In this document: positions 17,604-26,260 of the stretch, one piece after another
How positions within the stretch are numbered: position 1 is the first letter of the stretch
How the letters are laid out: the number at the start of each line of letters is the position of its first letter
From: Fen-1245 sp963835535
GTDB taxonomy: Bacteria; Gemmatimonadota; Gemmatimonadetes; Gemmatimonadales; JACORV01
Length of the DNA stretch: 64,000 bases
NCBI GenBank assembly: GCA_963835535.1
Contig: CAWIFL010000005.1
Span: 876,923-940,922 of the forward strand
Direction: 5' to 3'
The notes under the pieces: generated by a model
What the model saw: only the letters and a program-made list of their open reading frames with translations
Databases searched by the model: none
Told to the model about the DNA's origin: nothing
Program-made: the position numbers and the translations under genes

Positions 17604-19712
17604 ATGCGCCGCCTCGTCATTGCATTCGCGTTCAGCCTACTCGCCGTGCCCGCCGCCGCCCAGCAGTTCACCCTGGAGCAGGTGCGCGGCTACCCGTACC
17701 CGTCCGAGCTGGTCGCCTCACCCAAGTGGCCGGTCGTCGCCTGGGTCCTCAACGAGCGCGGCGTCCGCAACATCTGGATGGCCGGTGCGCCGGACTGGAT
17801 CCCGCGCCAGCTCACGCACTACACGGCGGACGACGGCCAGGAGCTGACCCAGCTCCACATCACGCCGGACGGGAGCTGGGTCGTCTACGTCCGCGGCGGC
17901 GACCACGGCTCCAACTGGGCCGCCGAGGGCAACCTCGCGCCCGACCCCGCGTCGAGCCCCATCCAGCCGAAGGTCGGCATCTGGATCGTGTCCACGGCCA
18001 CCGGCGCGCCGAGGGAGCTGGCGGAGGGCGACGAGCCGGCGGTCCAGCCGCAGGGCGGCATGGTCGCCTTCGTTCGCTCGGGCCAGGTCTGGGCGGTCCC
18101 GATCGATAGCGGGCAGAAGGCGAGGCAGCTCTTCTTCGACCGCGGGACGAACGAGTCGCTCGAGTGGTCACCCGACGGCACGCGTCTGGCGTTCGTCTCG
18201 GTCCGCGGCGACCACTCCTTCGTCGGGGTCTTCACCTCGGACTCGACGCCGATCCGCTACCTGGCGCCATCGACGTCGCGCGACCTCGAGCCGCGCTGGT
18301 CTCCCGACGGGACGCGCATCGCCCTCGTGCGGATGGCCGGCACGGGCGGCGCGCCGCGCCCGCTCTTGAAGCTCGAGCCCAATCCCTGGGCCATCTGGGT
18401 CGCCGACGCCACGACCGGCGAGGGGCACGAGGTCTGGCACAGCCCGAACACGTTGCGCGGCTCGTTCCCCACGTCCCTCGGCGAGGCGAACCTCTCGTGG
18501 GGCGCGGGCGACCGCCTGGTCTTCACCGCCGACCTCGACAACTGGCCGCACCTCTACTCGGTGCCGATCTCCGGCGGTGAGCCCCAGCTCCTCACCCCCG
18601 GCAACTTCATGGTCGAGTTCGTCGCCACGACCCCGGACCACAGCGCGATCGTCTACAGCGGGAACGCGGGATCCGACCCGAACGACGACGACCGGCGGCA
18701 CCTCTTCAGGGTCGCTGTGGATCGCCCCGGCCCGACCGAGCTGACGAGCGGTGAGGGGCTGGAGTGGGCGCCGGTCGTGACCGGCGACGGCGCCACGGTC
18801 GCCTTCATCTCCGCGGAGGCGAAGCGGCCGCCGCTAGTCGCGATGATGCCAGTGACGGGCGGCGCGCCGAACCTGCTCGGCGCCGACCGCATCCCGGCCG
18901 ACTTCCCGACCGACGCGCTGGTCGTCCCGCGCAAGGTCGTCTTCCGCTCGCCCGACGGACTCATGATCCACGGGCAGCTGTTCGAGCAGCCGAATCTCAC
19001 CGGCAAGCACCCGGCGGTCGTCTTCGTCCACGGCGGCCCGCCGCGCCAGATGCTATTGGGTTGGCACTACAGCGAGTACTACGCCAACGCCTACGCGACC
19101 AACCAGTACCTGGCGAGCCGCGGCTACGTGGTGCTCTCGGTGAACTACCGGCTCGGCATCGGCTATGGCCACGACTTCCACCATCCGCCGCACGCGGGGC
19201 CGGCCGGCGCAGCCGAGTACCAGGACGTCCTGGCGGGCGGGCGCTATCTCGCGAAGCTGCCGGAGGTGGACGCGCGGCGCGTCGGGATCTGGGGCGGCTC
19301 CTACGGCGGTTTCCTCACCGCGATGGCCTTGGCGAAGAACTCGGACGTCTTCGCCGCCGGAAGCTCCGACCTGCACGGCGTCCACGACTGGACGGCGGAC
19401 CGGTACGCGAATTCGACCTGGCGCTACGAGCAGGGTGACCTGGACTCGGCGCGCGCGGTGGCCTGGAGGTCGTCTCCGGTAGCGTACGTGCGCACCTGGA
19501 AGTCGCCCGTGATCCTGATCCAGGGGGACGACGATCGGAACGTGCGGTTCCACCAGACGGTGGACCTGGCGCGCCGACTCGCCGCGGCGGGCGTGCACTA
19601 CGAGGAGCTGGTCATCCCGGACGAGATCCACGACTTCCTGCGGTTCCACTCGTGGGTCACGGCCGACTCCGCGACCGCGGCGTTCTTCGACAAGACGATC
19701 GGCGTACGCTAG
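17604..19712 (+). CDS. Secreted S9-family prolyl-oligopeptidase-like peptidase
   Basis: A 702-residue protein with a cleavable signal peptide (LVIAFAFSLLAVPAAAQQ). Residues about 25-420 form a WD40-like beta-propeller (repeated WSPDGTRLAFVS-type units), followed by an alpha/beta hydrolase domain. The catalytic serine is in GGSYGG (Ser about 566, codon 19299-19301), the Asp in QGDDDRNV and the His in IPDEIHDF, as in dipeptidyl/acyl-aminoacyl peptidases. ATG 17604 is preceded by GGAG at a seven-base distance. It probably degrades peptides in the periplasm or outside. Neighbouring secreted peptidases suggest a proteolytic lifestyle. Confidence 0.9.
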   Translation: MRRLVIAFAFSLLAVPAAAQQFTLEQVRGYPYPSELVASPKWPVVAWVLNERGVRNIWMAGAPDWIPRQLTHYTADDGQELTQLHITPDGSWVVYVRGGDHGSNWAAEGNLAPDPASSPIQPKVGIWIVSTATGAPRELAEGDEPAVQPQGGMVAFVRSGQVWAVPIDSGQKARQLFFDRGTNESLEWSPDGTRLAFVSVRGDHSFVGVFTSDSTPIRYLAPSTSRDLEPRWSPDGTRIALVRMAGTGGAPRPLLKLEPNPWAIWVADATTGEGHEVWHSPNTLRGSFPTSLGEANLSWGAGDRLVFTADLDNWPHLYSVPISGGEPQLLTPGNFMVEFVATTPDHSAIVYSGNAGSDPNDDDRRHLFRVAVDRPGPTELTSGEGLEWAPVVTGDGATVAFISAEAKRPPLVAMMPVTGGAPNLLGADRIPADFPTDALVVPRKVVFRSPDGLMIHGQLFEQPNLTGKHPAVVFVHGGPPRQMLLGWHYSEYYANAYATNQYLASRGYVVLSVNYRLGIGYGHDFHHPPHAGPAGAAEYQDVLAGGRYLAKLPEVDARRVGIWGGSYGGFLTAMALAKNSDVFAAGSSDLHGVHDWTADRYANSTWRYEQGDLDSARAVAWRSSPVAYVRTWKSPVILIQGDDDRNVRFHQTVDLARRLAAAGVHYEELVIPDEIHDFLRFHSWVTADSATAAFFDKTIGVR

Positions 19713-19838
19713 CTGGGGCGCGCGACGCAACGGATTAGCCGGCCCCCCCGTATGAACTGGCAGTTGGGGGCGTTGCGCCCCACATTTCTCGGCCCAACCC
19801 ATGATCCGAAGTTGCAGAGCTCCAACCCAGGAGGATGC

Positions 19839-21446
19839 ATGCGCACCAGTGTTCCCGCGACCGGTTTGATCCTGCTCTGTTCTCTGGTGACGGCGGCTCA
19901 CGCCCAGCGGCCGAACCGCCCCCGGCCCGAGCAGGCGGGCGCGGCCGAGCAGCCCGCCACGGCCCGGGACACCGCCCGGCCGGTGTCCTCGGAGGAAGGC
20001 CCGCCGCACGAAGTGTCGTCGGTGACGGAGCATACGATCCGGATCAACGGGCAGACGATCGCCTACAAGGCGACGGCGGCCACGATGCTGATGAAGAACG
20101 ACTCGGGCGCGCCGATCGCGCTGATCTACTACACGGCCTACACGAAGAACGACACGCGCGACATGAGCCAGCGGCCGATCGCGTTCATCTACAACGGCGG
20201 CCCGGGCTCGGCATCCATGTGGGTGCACATGGGCGCTTACGGCCCGCGGCGCATCGTGACCACCGAGGCCGCGCCGACGCCGCCGCCCCCCTACCAGATC
20301 GTGGACAACGAGAACACGCTGCTCGACGTCACCGACATGGTCTTCATCGATCCCGTCGGCACCGGCTTCAGCAAGCCGGTCGGGAAGGGGAAGGGAACGG
20401 ACTTCTGGGGCCTGGACGAGGACGCGCGGTCGCTGACGCAGTTCGTCTATCAGTACGTGAGCCGCAACGGGCGCTGGAACTCGCCCAAGTACCTGATCGG
20501 CGAGAGCTACGGCACGACGCGGTCGGCGGTGCTGGTGAACCGCCTGCAGCAGCAGGAGAACATGGACTTCAACGGCGTGGTGCTGATGTCGTCGGTGCTG
20601 GACTTCGAGACGCTGGAGTTCGCGCCGGGGCACGACATCTCGTACGTGCTCTACCTGCCGAGCTACGCGGCGACGGCGGCGTACCACCACGCGACGCCGA
20701 TGCCCGCCAACCTGCCGGCGTTCCTCGACACGGTGCGCCAGTGGGCCGCGGGGCCGTACGCGGCCGCCCTCGAGAAGGGCTCGTCGCTCCCCGCCGCCGA
20801 GCGCGCATCCGTGCTGCGGCAGCTCTCGGCGTACACGGGTCTCAGCCAGGAGTACCTGGACCGGGCCAACCTGCGCGTGAGCCTCGGGCAGTTCAGCGAG
20901 GAGCTGAGCCGCTCGCAGGGCATGGTCTCCGGCCGGCTCGACTCCCGCTTCCAGGGGCCCGAGTTCGACCTGCTGAGCGAGGGGATGGAGTACGATCCGC
21001 AGTCCGAGGCCATCAGCAGCGCGTTCATGACGGCGATCAACTCCTATCTGCGTGACGAGCTGAAGTTCCCGGCGGGCGACCAGCGCTACGTGGGCGGCGG
21101 CGCGGTGCAGCCGTGGGACTGGAACCGCCTGCCGCAGGGCCGGCGCGGGGGCGGGGGCGGGTTCTTCCGTGGCGCGCCGTACGTGGGGAGCGACCTGGCG
21201 AACGCCCTGGTCTCGAACCCCAACCTCAAGGTCGAGATCGAGAACGGCTACTACGACATGGCGACGCCGTTCTTCGCGACCGAGTACACGATGGACCACC
21301 TCGGCGTGAACCCGACGCTGCGGAGCAACATCACGCTGAAGTACTACGAGGCGGGGCACATGATGTACCTGCACGTGCCCGACCTGGCGAAGCTGAAGGC
21401 GAACATCGCGGCGTTCATCAATTCGACGTCGCACGTGGGCCAGTGA
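19839..21446 (+). CDS. Secreted S10-family serine carboxypeptidase
   Basis: A 535-residue protein with a signal peptide ending at AAHAQ. The S10 signatures are present: IAFIYNGGPGSASMW (oxyanion region), DPVGTGFS, the nucleophile in LIGESYGTTRS, the Asp region VEIENGYYDMATPF and the His in YEAGHMMYLH. It removes C-terminal residues from peptides, here likely in the periplasm. ATG 19839 has AGGAGG upstream; an alternative ATG four bases earlier is out of frame. The 126 bases before it hold the only promoter space after the S9 gene. Confidence 0.9.
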   Translation: MRTSVPATGLILLCSLVTAAHAQRPNRPRPEQAGAAEQPATARDTARPVSSEEGPPHEVSSVTEHTIRINGQTIAYKATAATMLMKNDSGAPIALIYYTAYTKNDTRDMSQRPIAFIYNGGPGSASMWVHMGAYGPRRIVTTEAAPTPPPPYQIVDNENTLLDVTDMVFIDPVGTGFSKPVGKGKGTDFWGLDEDARSLTQFVYQYVSRNGRWNSPKYLIGESYGTTRSAVLVNRLQQQENMDFNGVVLMSSVLDFETLEFAPGHDISYVLYLPSYAATAAYHHATPMPANLPAFLDTVRQWAAGPYAAALEKGSSLPAAERASVLRQLSAYTGLSQEYLDRANLRVSLGQFSEELSRSQGMVSGRLDSRFQGPEFDLLSEGMEYDPQSEAISSAFMTAINSYLRDELKFPAGDQRYVGGGAVQPWDWNRLPQGRRGGGGGFFRGAPYVGSDLANALVSNPNLKVEIENGYYDMATPFFATEYTMDHLGVNPTLRSNITLKYYEAGHMMYLHVPDLAKLKANIAAFINSTSHVGQ

Positions 21447-21509
21447 GGTGCGTGAGAGGTGAGAGGTGAGAAGGCGAAGTGAGAAGTGAGAGGTAAAGGC
21501 GTGAGAGGC

Positions 21510-21541
21510 AAAGGCGTGAGGGGATTTCCTCTCACGCCTTT
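21510..21541. terminator. Bidirectional hairpin between convergent genes
   Basis: AAAGGCGTGAG and CTCACGCCTTT form an 11-bp stem around a ten-base loop, with A-rich and T-rich flanks on either side. It lies between the S10 gene and the opposite-strand galactokinase and would terminate both. The 60 bases to the left are short purine-rich repeats of GTGAGAGG-type units, which share the stem sequence. Confidence 0.7.
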
Positions 21542-21556
21542 CCTTCTCACGCTTCT

Positions 21557-22837
21557 TCAGTCCAGTCGCTCCATCCCCGAGCCCGGGAAGGTGAGGAAGA
21601 ACTGGGCCTGCTTCGCGCGGTCCGGAAACGCGTCGCGGTACTCGCGCCCCCAGCGCTCCAGGAAGTCGTCGGCCGCCGCGGTCCGGACCAGGGCCCAGAC
21701 GGCGCCGCCGAAGCCGGCGCCGAACGCCGACGCCGCGGCCGCGCCGAGCTCCCGGGCGGAGCGGGCCAGCGCGATCGTCTCCGGCACCTGGTTGCCCAGC
21801 CAGCGCTCGGCCCCGAGCTGCGAGCGGTCCACCAGCACGCCGATGCCCTCGACGTCGCCGCGCGCCAGGCAGTCCCCGACCTCGGGGATGATCTCGACGC
21901 TCTCGGCCACGAACTGCTCGAGCCTGCCGAGCAGCGCTTCCGGCTCCGTGGCGGCGGTCCGCACGATCTCCCGCATCCGATCGAGGGCGTCGGGCGCCGA
22001 GGCCAGGGCGTCGGCGAGGGAGAGGTCGGCGCGCCCGGTCGCGGCGCGCCACGCCTTCAGGATCGTGTCGGCCTCCTGCGCGGCACGGTTATAGGCGTCC
22101 TGCGCGGGACCGTTCTTGTCGGCCACGACGCCGCTCACCCCGATGGCGAACGTCCAGCCCGCGGGGAGCTGCACCGTGCGCTCGTGGCGGACGGGGCAGA
22201 AGGCGTACTGGCTCAGCGCGCCGGCGCGGCAGCAGAGGATCGCCGTGTGGTCCTCGCTCCCGCCGGCCGTGCCCACGCCCGCGTCGCCGCGCAGCGAGCC
22301 GAAGCTGTGGCCGTTCTCGACGCCGCCGAGATAGCCGGCCAGCTCCTCCGACGAATGGACGTTCTCGAGGTACTCGTGGCGCCGCTCGAGCTGGTTCACG
22401 TCCGCCAGCACGGTGAAGAACCCCACGACCAGCGCGCTGGAGCTGCTCATCCCGGCCGCCGGCGGCAGATCGCTCGCGAAGGCGATGTCGGCGCCTTTCA
22501 GGGGTCCGGGGAAGTTGCGGGCGATGCGCCGGGCCACGGCCATCGGGTAGTTGCCCCAGTGCCCCGGGGCGCGGCGCAGGGCCGGGCCGATGGTGAAGTC
22601 CACGGTCTCCTTGGAGGCGGCGTCCACCACGCGCACCTGGGCGTCGGAGCGCGGGCGGATGGCGAAACAGATGCCCAGCTCTGCCGCGCAGAGGAGGCTC
22701 CGCCCGCCGGCGTAGTCCGTGTGCTTACCAAGGACCTCGAGGCGGCCGGGGACGAAGAGCGCTCGCGCGTCGGAGGAGGCGCCGGCCAGGGCGGTGAGCG
22801 CCGCGCTCGCGGCTTCGATCAGGGTGTCGTGCGGCAT
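21557..22837 (-). CDS. galK: Galactokinase-like GHMP kinase
   Basis: The protein carries the galactokinase signature (PGRLEVLGKHTDYAGGRSL), the GHMP ATP-binding motif (LPPAAGMSSSSALVVGFF) and the C-terminal motif GAGFGGAVWALV. It phosphorylates a sugar at C1, probably galactose. The canonical GExxDYNGG is altered to GKHTDYAGG, with Lys in place of Glu, so the sugar specificity could differ. Translation can start at 22837 (MPHDTL) or 22852. The first gene of the opposite strand begins only 42 bases away, so both share a very short divergent promoter. It fits with the alpha-galactosidase-like and other hydrolase genes of the locus. Confidence 0.85.
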   Translation of the reverse strand: MPHDTLIEAASAALTALAGASSDARALFVPGRLEVLGKHTDYAGGRSLLCAAELGICFAIRPRSDAQVRVVDAASKETVDFTIGPALRRAPGHWGNYPMAVARRIARNFPGPLKGADIAFASDLPPAAGMSSSSALVVGFFTVLADVNQLERRHEYLENVHSSEELAGYLGGVENGHSFGSLRGDAGVGTAGGSEDHTAILCCRAGALSQYAFCPVRHERTVQLPAGWTFAIGVSGVVADKNGPAQDAYNRAAQEADTILKAWRAATGRADLSLADALASAPDALDRMREIVRTAATEPEALLGRLEQFVAESVEIIPEVGDCLARGDVEGIGVLVDRSQLGAERWLGNQVPETIALARSARELGAAAASAFGAGFGGAVWALVRTAAADDFLERWGREYRDAFPDRAKQAQFFLTFPGSGMERLD

Positions 22838-22878
22838 TGGCCCAAGTAGCATATCCTATGCGTAACCCCGGAGGTAGG

Positions 22879-24678
22879 ATGAACTCGCGATTCGCGCTGT
22901 TTGGCCTCGCCGCCGCCGCTGCCTTGTCGGCGCCGCTCCGCGCCCAGGCTCCGGCCGCCCCGGCGGCCGTGGCCACCTACGTGCCCGACCTCGCGGCGCT
23001 GGTGCGCCGGCCCGCGAGTGAGCTCCAGGACGTGGTGGAGCGCTTCACCGCCGACCGCTACGCGCTGCTCCGGCGCTGGGACGTGGCGTACTCGCCCACG
23101 CGCCGCGCCCTCCAGCGCGCGTTCTACGCCGACTGGCTCGCGCGCACCGACTCCATCGCCTTCGACTCGCTGGGCGAGGGGGGCAGGGTGGACTGGCTGC
23201 TGCTCCGCGGGCGGCTCAAGCACGAGCAGTCGCTGCTCAACGAGGAAGACCACTTCATCGCCGAGACCGCGCCGCTGGTCCCGTTCGCGGGCACGGTCTT
23301 TTCGCTCGCCGAGGCACGGCGCGACCTCGTGACGATGGACCCGGCCGCCACCGCCGATTCGCTGGCGCGCCTGGCGGCGCGCATCGACACCACGCGGCAC
23401 GCCGTGGAGGCGTCGCTGGCCAACCCGGCGGGACGCGAGGGCGCCCGGCCCGACCGGCTCGCCGCCTATCACGCCGCCCAGCTCCTGGAGTCGCTGCGGG
23501 GCACGCTCGACCGCTGGTTCAAGTTCTACGACGGCTACGATCCGCTCTTCACCTGGTACGCCGCCGCGCCGTACAAGCAGGTGGACGACGGGCTCAAGGC
23601 CTACCGGACGCTGCTGCGCGAGCGGATCGTCGGGGTGAAGCCGGGTCAGGACGAGCCGATCGTGGGCCGGCCGATCGGGCGCGACGCGATGCTGGCCGAC
23701 CTGACGGCGGAGATGATCCCGTACACGCCCGAGCAGCTCGTCGCCATCGCGCAGCGTGAGTTCGCCTGGTCGGAGAACGAGATGAAGCGGGCCGCGCGCG
23801 AGATGGGCTACGGCGACGACTGGCGCGCGGCGCTGGAGAAGGTGAAAGCAGACTATGTGCCGCCCGGCCGCCAGCCGGACCTGGTGCGCGACCTGGTGCG
23901 CGAGGCGATCGCGTATGTCGAGAGCCACGACCTGGTCACGGTGCCGCCGCTCGCGCAGGACATGTGGCGGATGGAGATGCTGTCGCCCGCGCGGCAGAAG
24001 GAGTCGCCCTTCTTCCTCGGCGGCGAGACGATCTGGGTCTCCTATCCGACGGACTCGATGTCGGAAGAGGACAAGCTGATGAGCATGCGCGGGAACAACA
24101 TCCACTTCTCCCGCGCCACGGCGTTCCACGAGATGATCCCCGGGCACGAGCTGCAGGGCTTCATGGCCCAGCGCTACAACGCGTACCGGAACGCCTTCGC
24201 CACGCCGTTCTACATCGAGGGATGGGCGTACTACTGGGAGACGCTGATGTGGGACCTCGGCTTCACGAGCAAGCCGGAGGACCGGATCGGCGCGCTGTTC
24301 TGGCGGATGCACCGCTCGGCGCGGATCATCCTGTCGCTCGGATTCCATCTCGGCACCTACACGCCGCAGCAGTGCATCGACTTCCTGGTGGACCGGGTGG
24401 GCCACGAGCGTGCCAACGCCACGGCCGAGGTGCGGCGCTGGCTCAACGGCGACTACCAGCCCGACTACCAGGTGGCGTACATGATCGGCGGGCTGCAGTT
24501 CCGCGCCATGCACCACGAGCTGGTGGACGCGGGGAAGATGACGAACCGGCAGTTCCACGACGCCGTGCTGCAGGCGGGCGACATGCCGGTGGAGATGGTG
24601 CGCGCGCTGCTCGAGAACGTGCCGCTCACGCGCGACTACACGACCAGCTGGAAGTTCGAAGGGGAGAATCCGCGGTGA
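22879..24678 (+). CDS. Secreted DUF885-family putative metallopeptidase
   Basis: A 599-residue protein with a signal peptide (FALFGLAAAAALSAPLRAQ) and a DUF885 domain. It contains a zinc-peptidase-like HEMIPGHELQGF motif and a downstream EGWAYYWE glutamate, the arrangement seen in gluzincin-like members of this family. The substrate is unknown; peptide hydrolysis is likely. ATG 22879 is preceded by GGAGG. The stop overlaps the start of the following serine hydrolase (gtga), so they form an operon. Confidence 0.82.
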   Translation: MNSRFALFGLAAAAALSAPLRAQAPAAPAAVATYVPDLAALVRRPASELQDVVERFTADRYALLRRWDVAYSPTRRALQRAFYADWLARTDSIAFDSLGEGGRVDWLLLRGRLKHEQSLLNEEDHFIAETAPLVPFAGTVFSLAEARRDLVTMDPAATADSLARLAARIDTTRHAVEASLANPAGREGARPDRLAAYHAAQLLESLRGTLDRWFKFYDGYDPLFTWYAAAPYKQVDDGLKAYRTLLRERIVGVKPGQDEPIVGRPIGRDAMLADLTAEMIPYTPEQLVAIAQREFAWSENEMKRAAREMGYGDDWRAALEKVKADYVPPGRQPDLVRDLVREAIAYVESHDLVTVPPLAQDMWRMEMLSPARQKESPFFLGGETIWVSYPTDSMSEEDKLMSMRGNNIHFSRATAFHEMIPGHELQGFMAQRYNAYRNAFATPFYIEGWAYYWETLMWDLGFTSKPEDRIGALFWRMHRSARIILSLGFHLGTYTPQQCIDFLVDRVGHERANATAEVRRWLNGDYQPDYQVAYMIGGLQFRAMHHELVDAGKMTNRQFHDAVLQAGDMPVEMVRALLENVPLTRDYTTSWKFEGENPR

Positions 24679-26114
24679 GAGGCCGCCTGACATTCGCGCT
24701 CCCGTGCTGCGCGGCCGTGGCGCTCGCCGCCTGCGGCCGGGCCGGCGAGAGCGGGCAGTCCCCGGCCGAAGCCCGCGCGCGGCAGAGCGCGCCGCCGCCG
24801 GCGGTGAACGTGGCGTGGCTCGACAGCCTCGCGAGAGGCTACGTTGCCGAGAAGCACCTCGTGGGCCTCTCGGTCGGCGTCGCGCAGGACGGGAAGATCG
24901 TGTTCGCGCACGGCTACGGCTTCGCGTCACTCGCGGATCACTCCGCGGTCGCGCCGTCGACGAAATTCGCCATCGGCTCCGTGACGAAGCAGTTCACCTG
25001 CGCCGCCGTGCTGCTGCTCCAGGAGAGCGGCCGGATCTCGATGAGCGACCCGGTGTCGAAGTACTTCCCGCAGCTGACGCAGGCCAGGGACGTCACGCTT
25101 CTGGACCTCGGGAACCACGTCTCCGGCTATCGCGACTACTACCCGCTCGACTTCGTGGACCGCGAGATGGCGCAACCGACGACCGCCGACAGCGTGATCG
25201 CCGAGTACGCGACGCGGCCGCTCGATTTCCAGCCGGGGACCCGCTGGTCGTACAGCAACACCAACTTCCTCATCCTCGGCCGGGTAGTGGAGAAGGTCAG
25301 CGGGGTGCCGTTCGGGACCTTCCTCGACCAGCACATCTTCACGCCGCTCGACATGCGCGCGACGGCATACGATCCTGCGCCGGGCGGCGCGGGGATGGCG
25401 ACGGGCTACACCTCCTTCGCGCTCGGCGCCCCCCAGTTCGTCGCGCCCGAAGGCGCCGGCTGGGACGGGATGGCGGGCGCGCTCTGGTCCACACCGAGCG
25501 ACCTGCTGACCTGGGACATGGCGCTGGTGGACGGCAAGGTGCTCTCACCCAGCTCCTACCGGACCCTGACGACGCCGCGGCGGCTGGCCGACGGCCGCTC
25601 GACCGGCTACGGCTGCGGCGATGGAGTGAGCGATCGCGGCGAGACGGTCCTGCTCACGCACCGCGGAGCGGTGAGCGGCTTCACCGCCCAGAACACGGTG
25701 ATCCCCGCCACCCGCTCGGCCGTCGTGCTGCTGACCAACGCGGACTTCGGCTCGCTGGGCGACCTGAACCGCGCCATCCTGGCGAAGCTGATCCCCCACG
25801 TGAACGTGCCGGCGATCCAGGCTGCTCCGGCGCTGCCGACGGCGACGGCGCTCCTGTCGCAGCTCCAGAAAGGCCGGGTGGACCGCGCGGCGCTGGGCGA
25901 CGACTTCAGCGCGTACCTGACGCCGGAGCGGCTGGCCGGCGCGCGGAAGTCGCTCGCGGGGCGCATCGCGGACGTTCAGGTGGCGAGTACGGCGGAGCGC
26001 GGCGGGATGGAGGTGGCGGACGTGCGCTTCAAGGTCGGCGCGCGCGCCGCCGCGGCGCTGATGTACCGCACGCCGGACGGGAAGATCCAGGAGTTCCTGG
26101 TCTACGAGCCGTAG
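24675..26114 (+). CDS. Class C beta-lactamase-like serine hydrolase lipoprotein
   Basis: A 479-residue lipoprotein: the lipobox LAAC follows a hydrophobic stretch. The beta-lactamase/PBP fold motifs are present: SVTK (nucleophile Ser and Lys), YSN (Tyr-x-Asn) and an HRG triad-like sequence in LLTHRGAVSGF. A C-terminal domain of about 100 residues follows. Such proteins act as D-amino-acid peptidases or esterases more often than as antibiotic-inactivating enzymes. GTG 24675 overlaps the previous stop by four bases. Confidence 0.85.
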   Translation: MRGRLTFALPCCAAVALAACGRAGESGQSPAEARARQSAPPPAVNVAWLDSLARGYVAEKHLVGLSVGVAQDGKIVFAHGYGFASLADHSAVAPSTKFAIGSVTKQFTCAAVLLLQESGRISMSDPVSKYFPQLTQARDVTLLDLGNHVSGYRDYYPLDFVDREMAQPTTADSVIAEYATRPLDFQPGTRWSYSNTNFLILGRVVEKVSGVPFGTFLDQHIFTPLDMRATAYDPAPGGAGMATGYTSFALGAPQFVAPEGAGWDGMAGALWSTPSDLLTWDMALVDGKVLSPSSYRTLTTPRRLADGRSTGYGCGDGVSDRGETVLLTHRGAVSGFTAQNTVIPATRSAVVLLTNADFGSLGDLNRAILAKLIPHVNVPAIQAAPALPTATALLSQLQKGRVDRAALGDDFSAYLTPERLAGARKSLAGRIADVQVASTAERGGMEVADVRFKVGARAAAALMYRTPDGKIQEFLVYEP

Positions 26115-26147
26115 GCCCGACGCGCCACTGGTCCGCTGCATCCGCGG

Positions 26148-26184
26148 GCGCCCAGGCTGGAAATCGGCCTGGGCGCTGCGTTTT
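26148..26184 (+). terminator. Rho-independent-like terminator
   Basis: GCGCCCAGGC and GCCTGGGCGC form a perfect 10-bp stem with a nine-base loop, followed by TGCGTTTT. It lies 34 bases after the serine hydrolase and closes the DUF885-hydrolase operon. Confidence 0.78.
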
Positions 26185-26260
26185 CCGACGCCTTGAATCC
26201 CGGGCGGTCTAGTTCAGATTCCATCGGCTCCCACACCATCGCGTCTGAAGGAGGCCCGCC

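Noticed and set aside
21449..21509. Purine-rich GTGAGAGG-type repeats as a CRISPR or regulatory array
   Set aside because: Units are short, irregular and without spacers; they best fit a degenerate flank of the bidirectional terminator.
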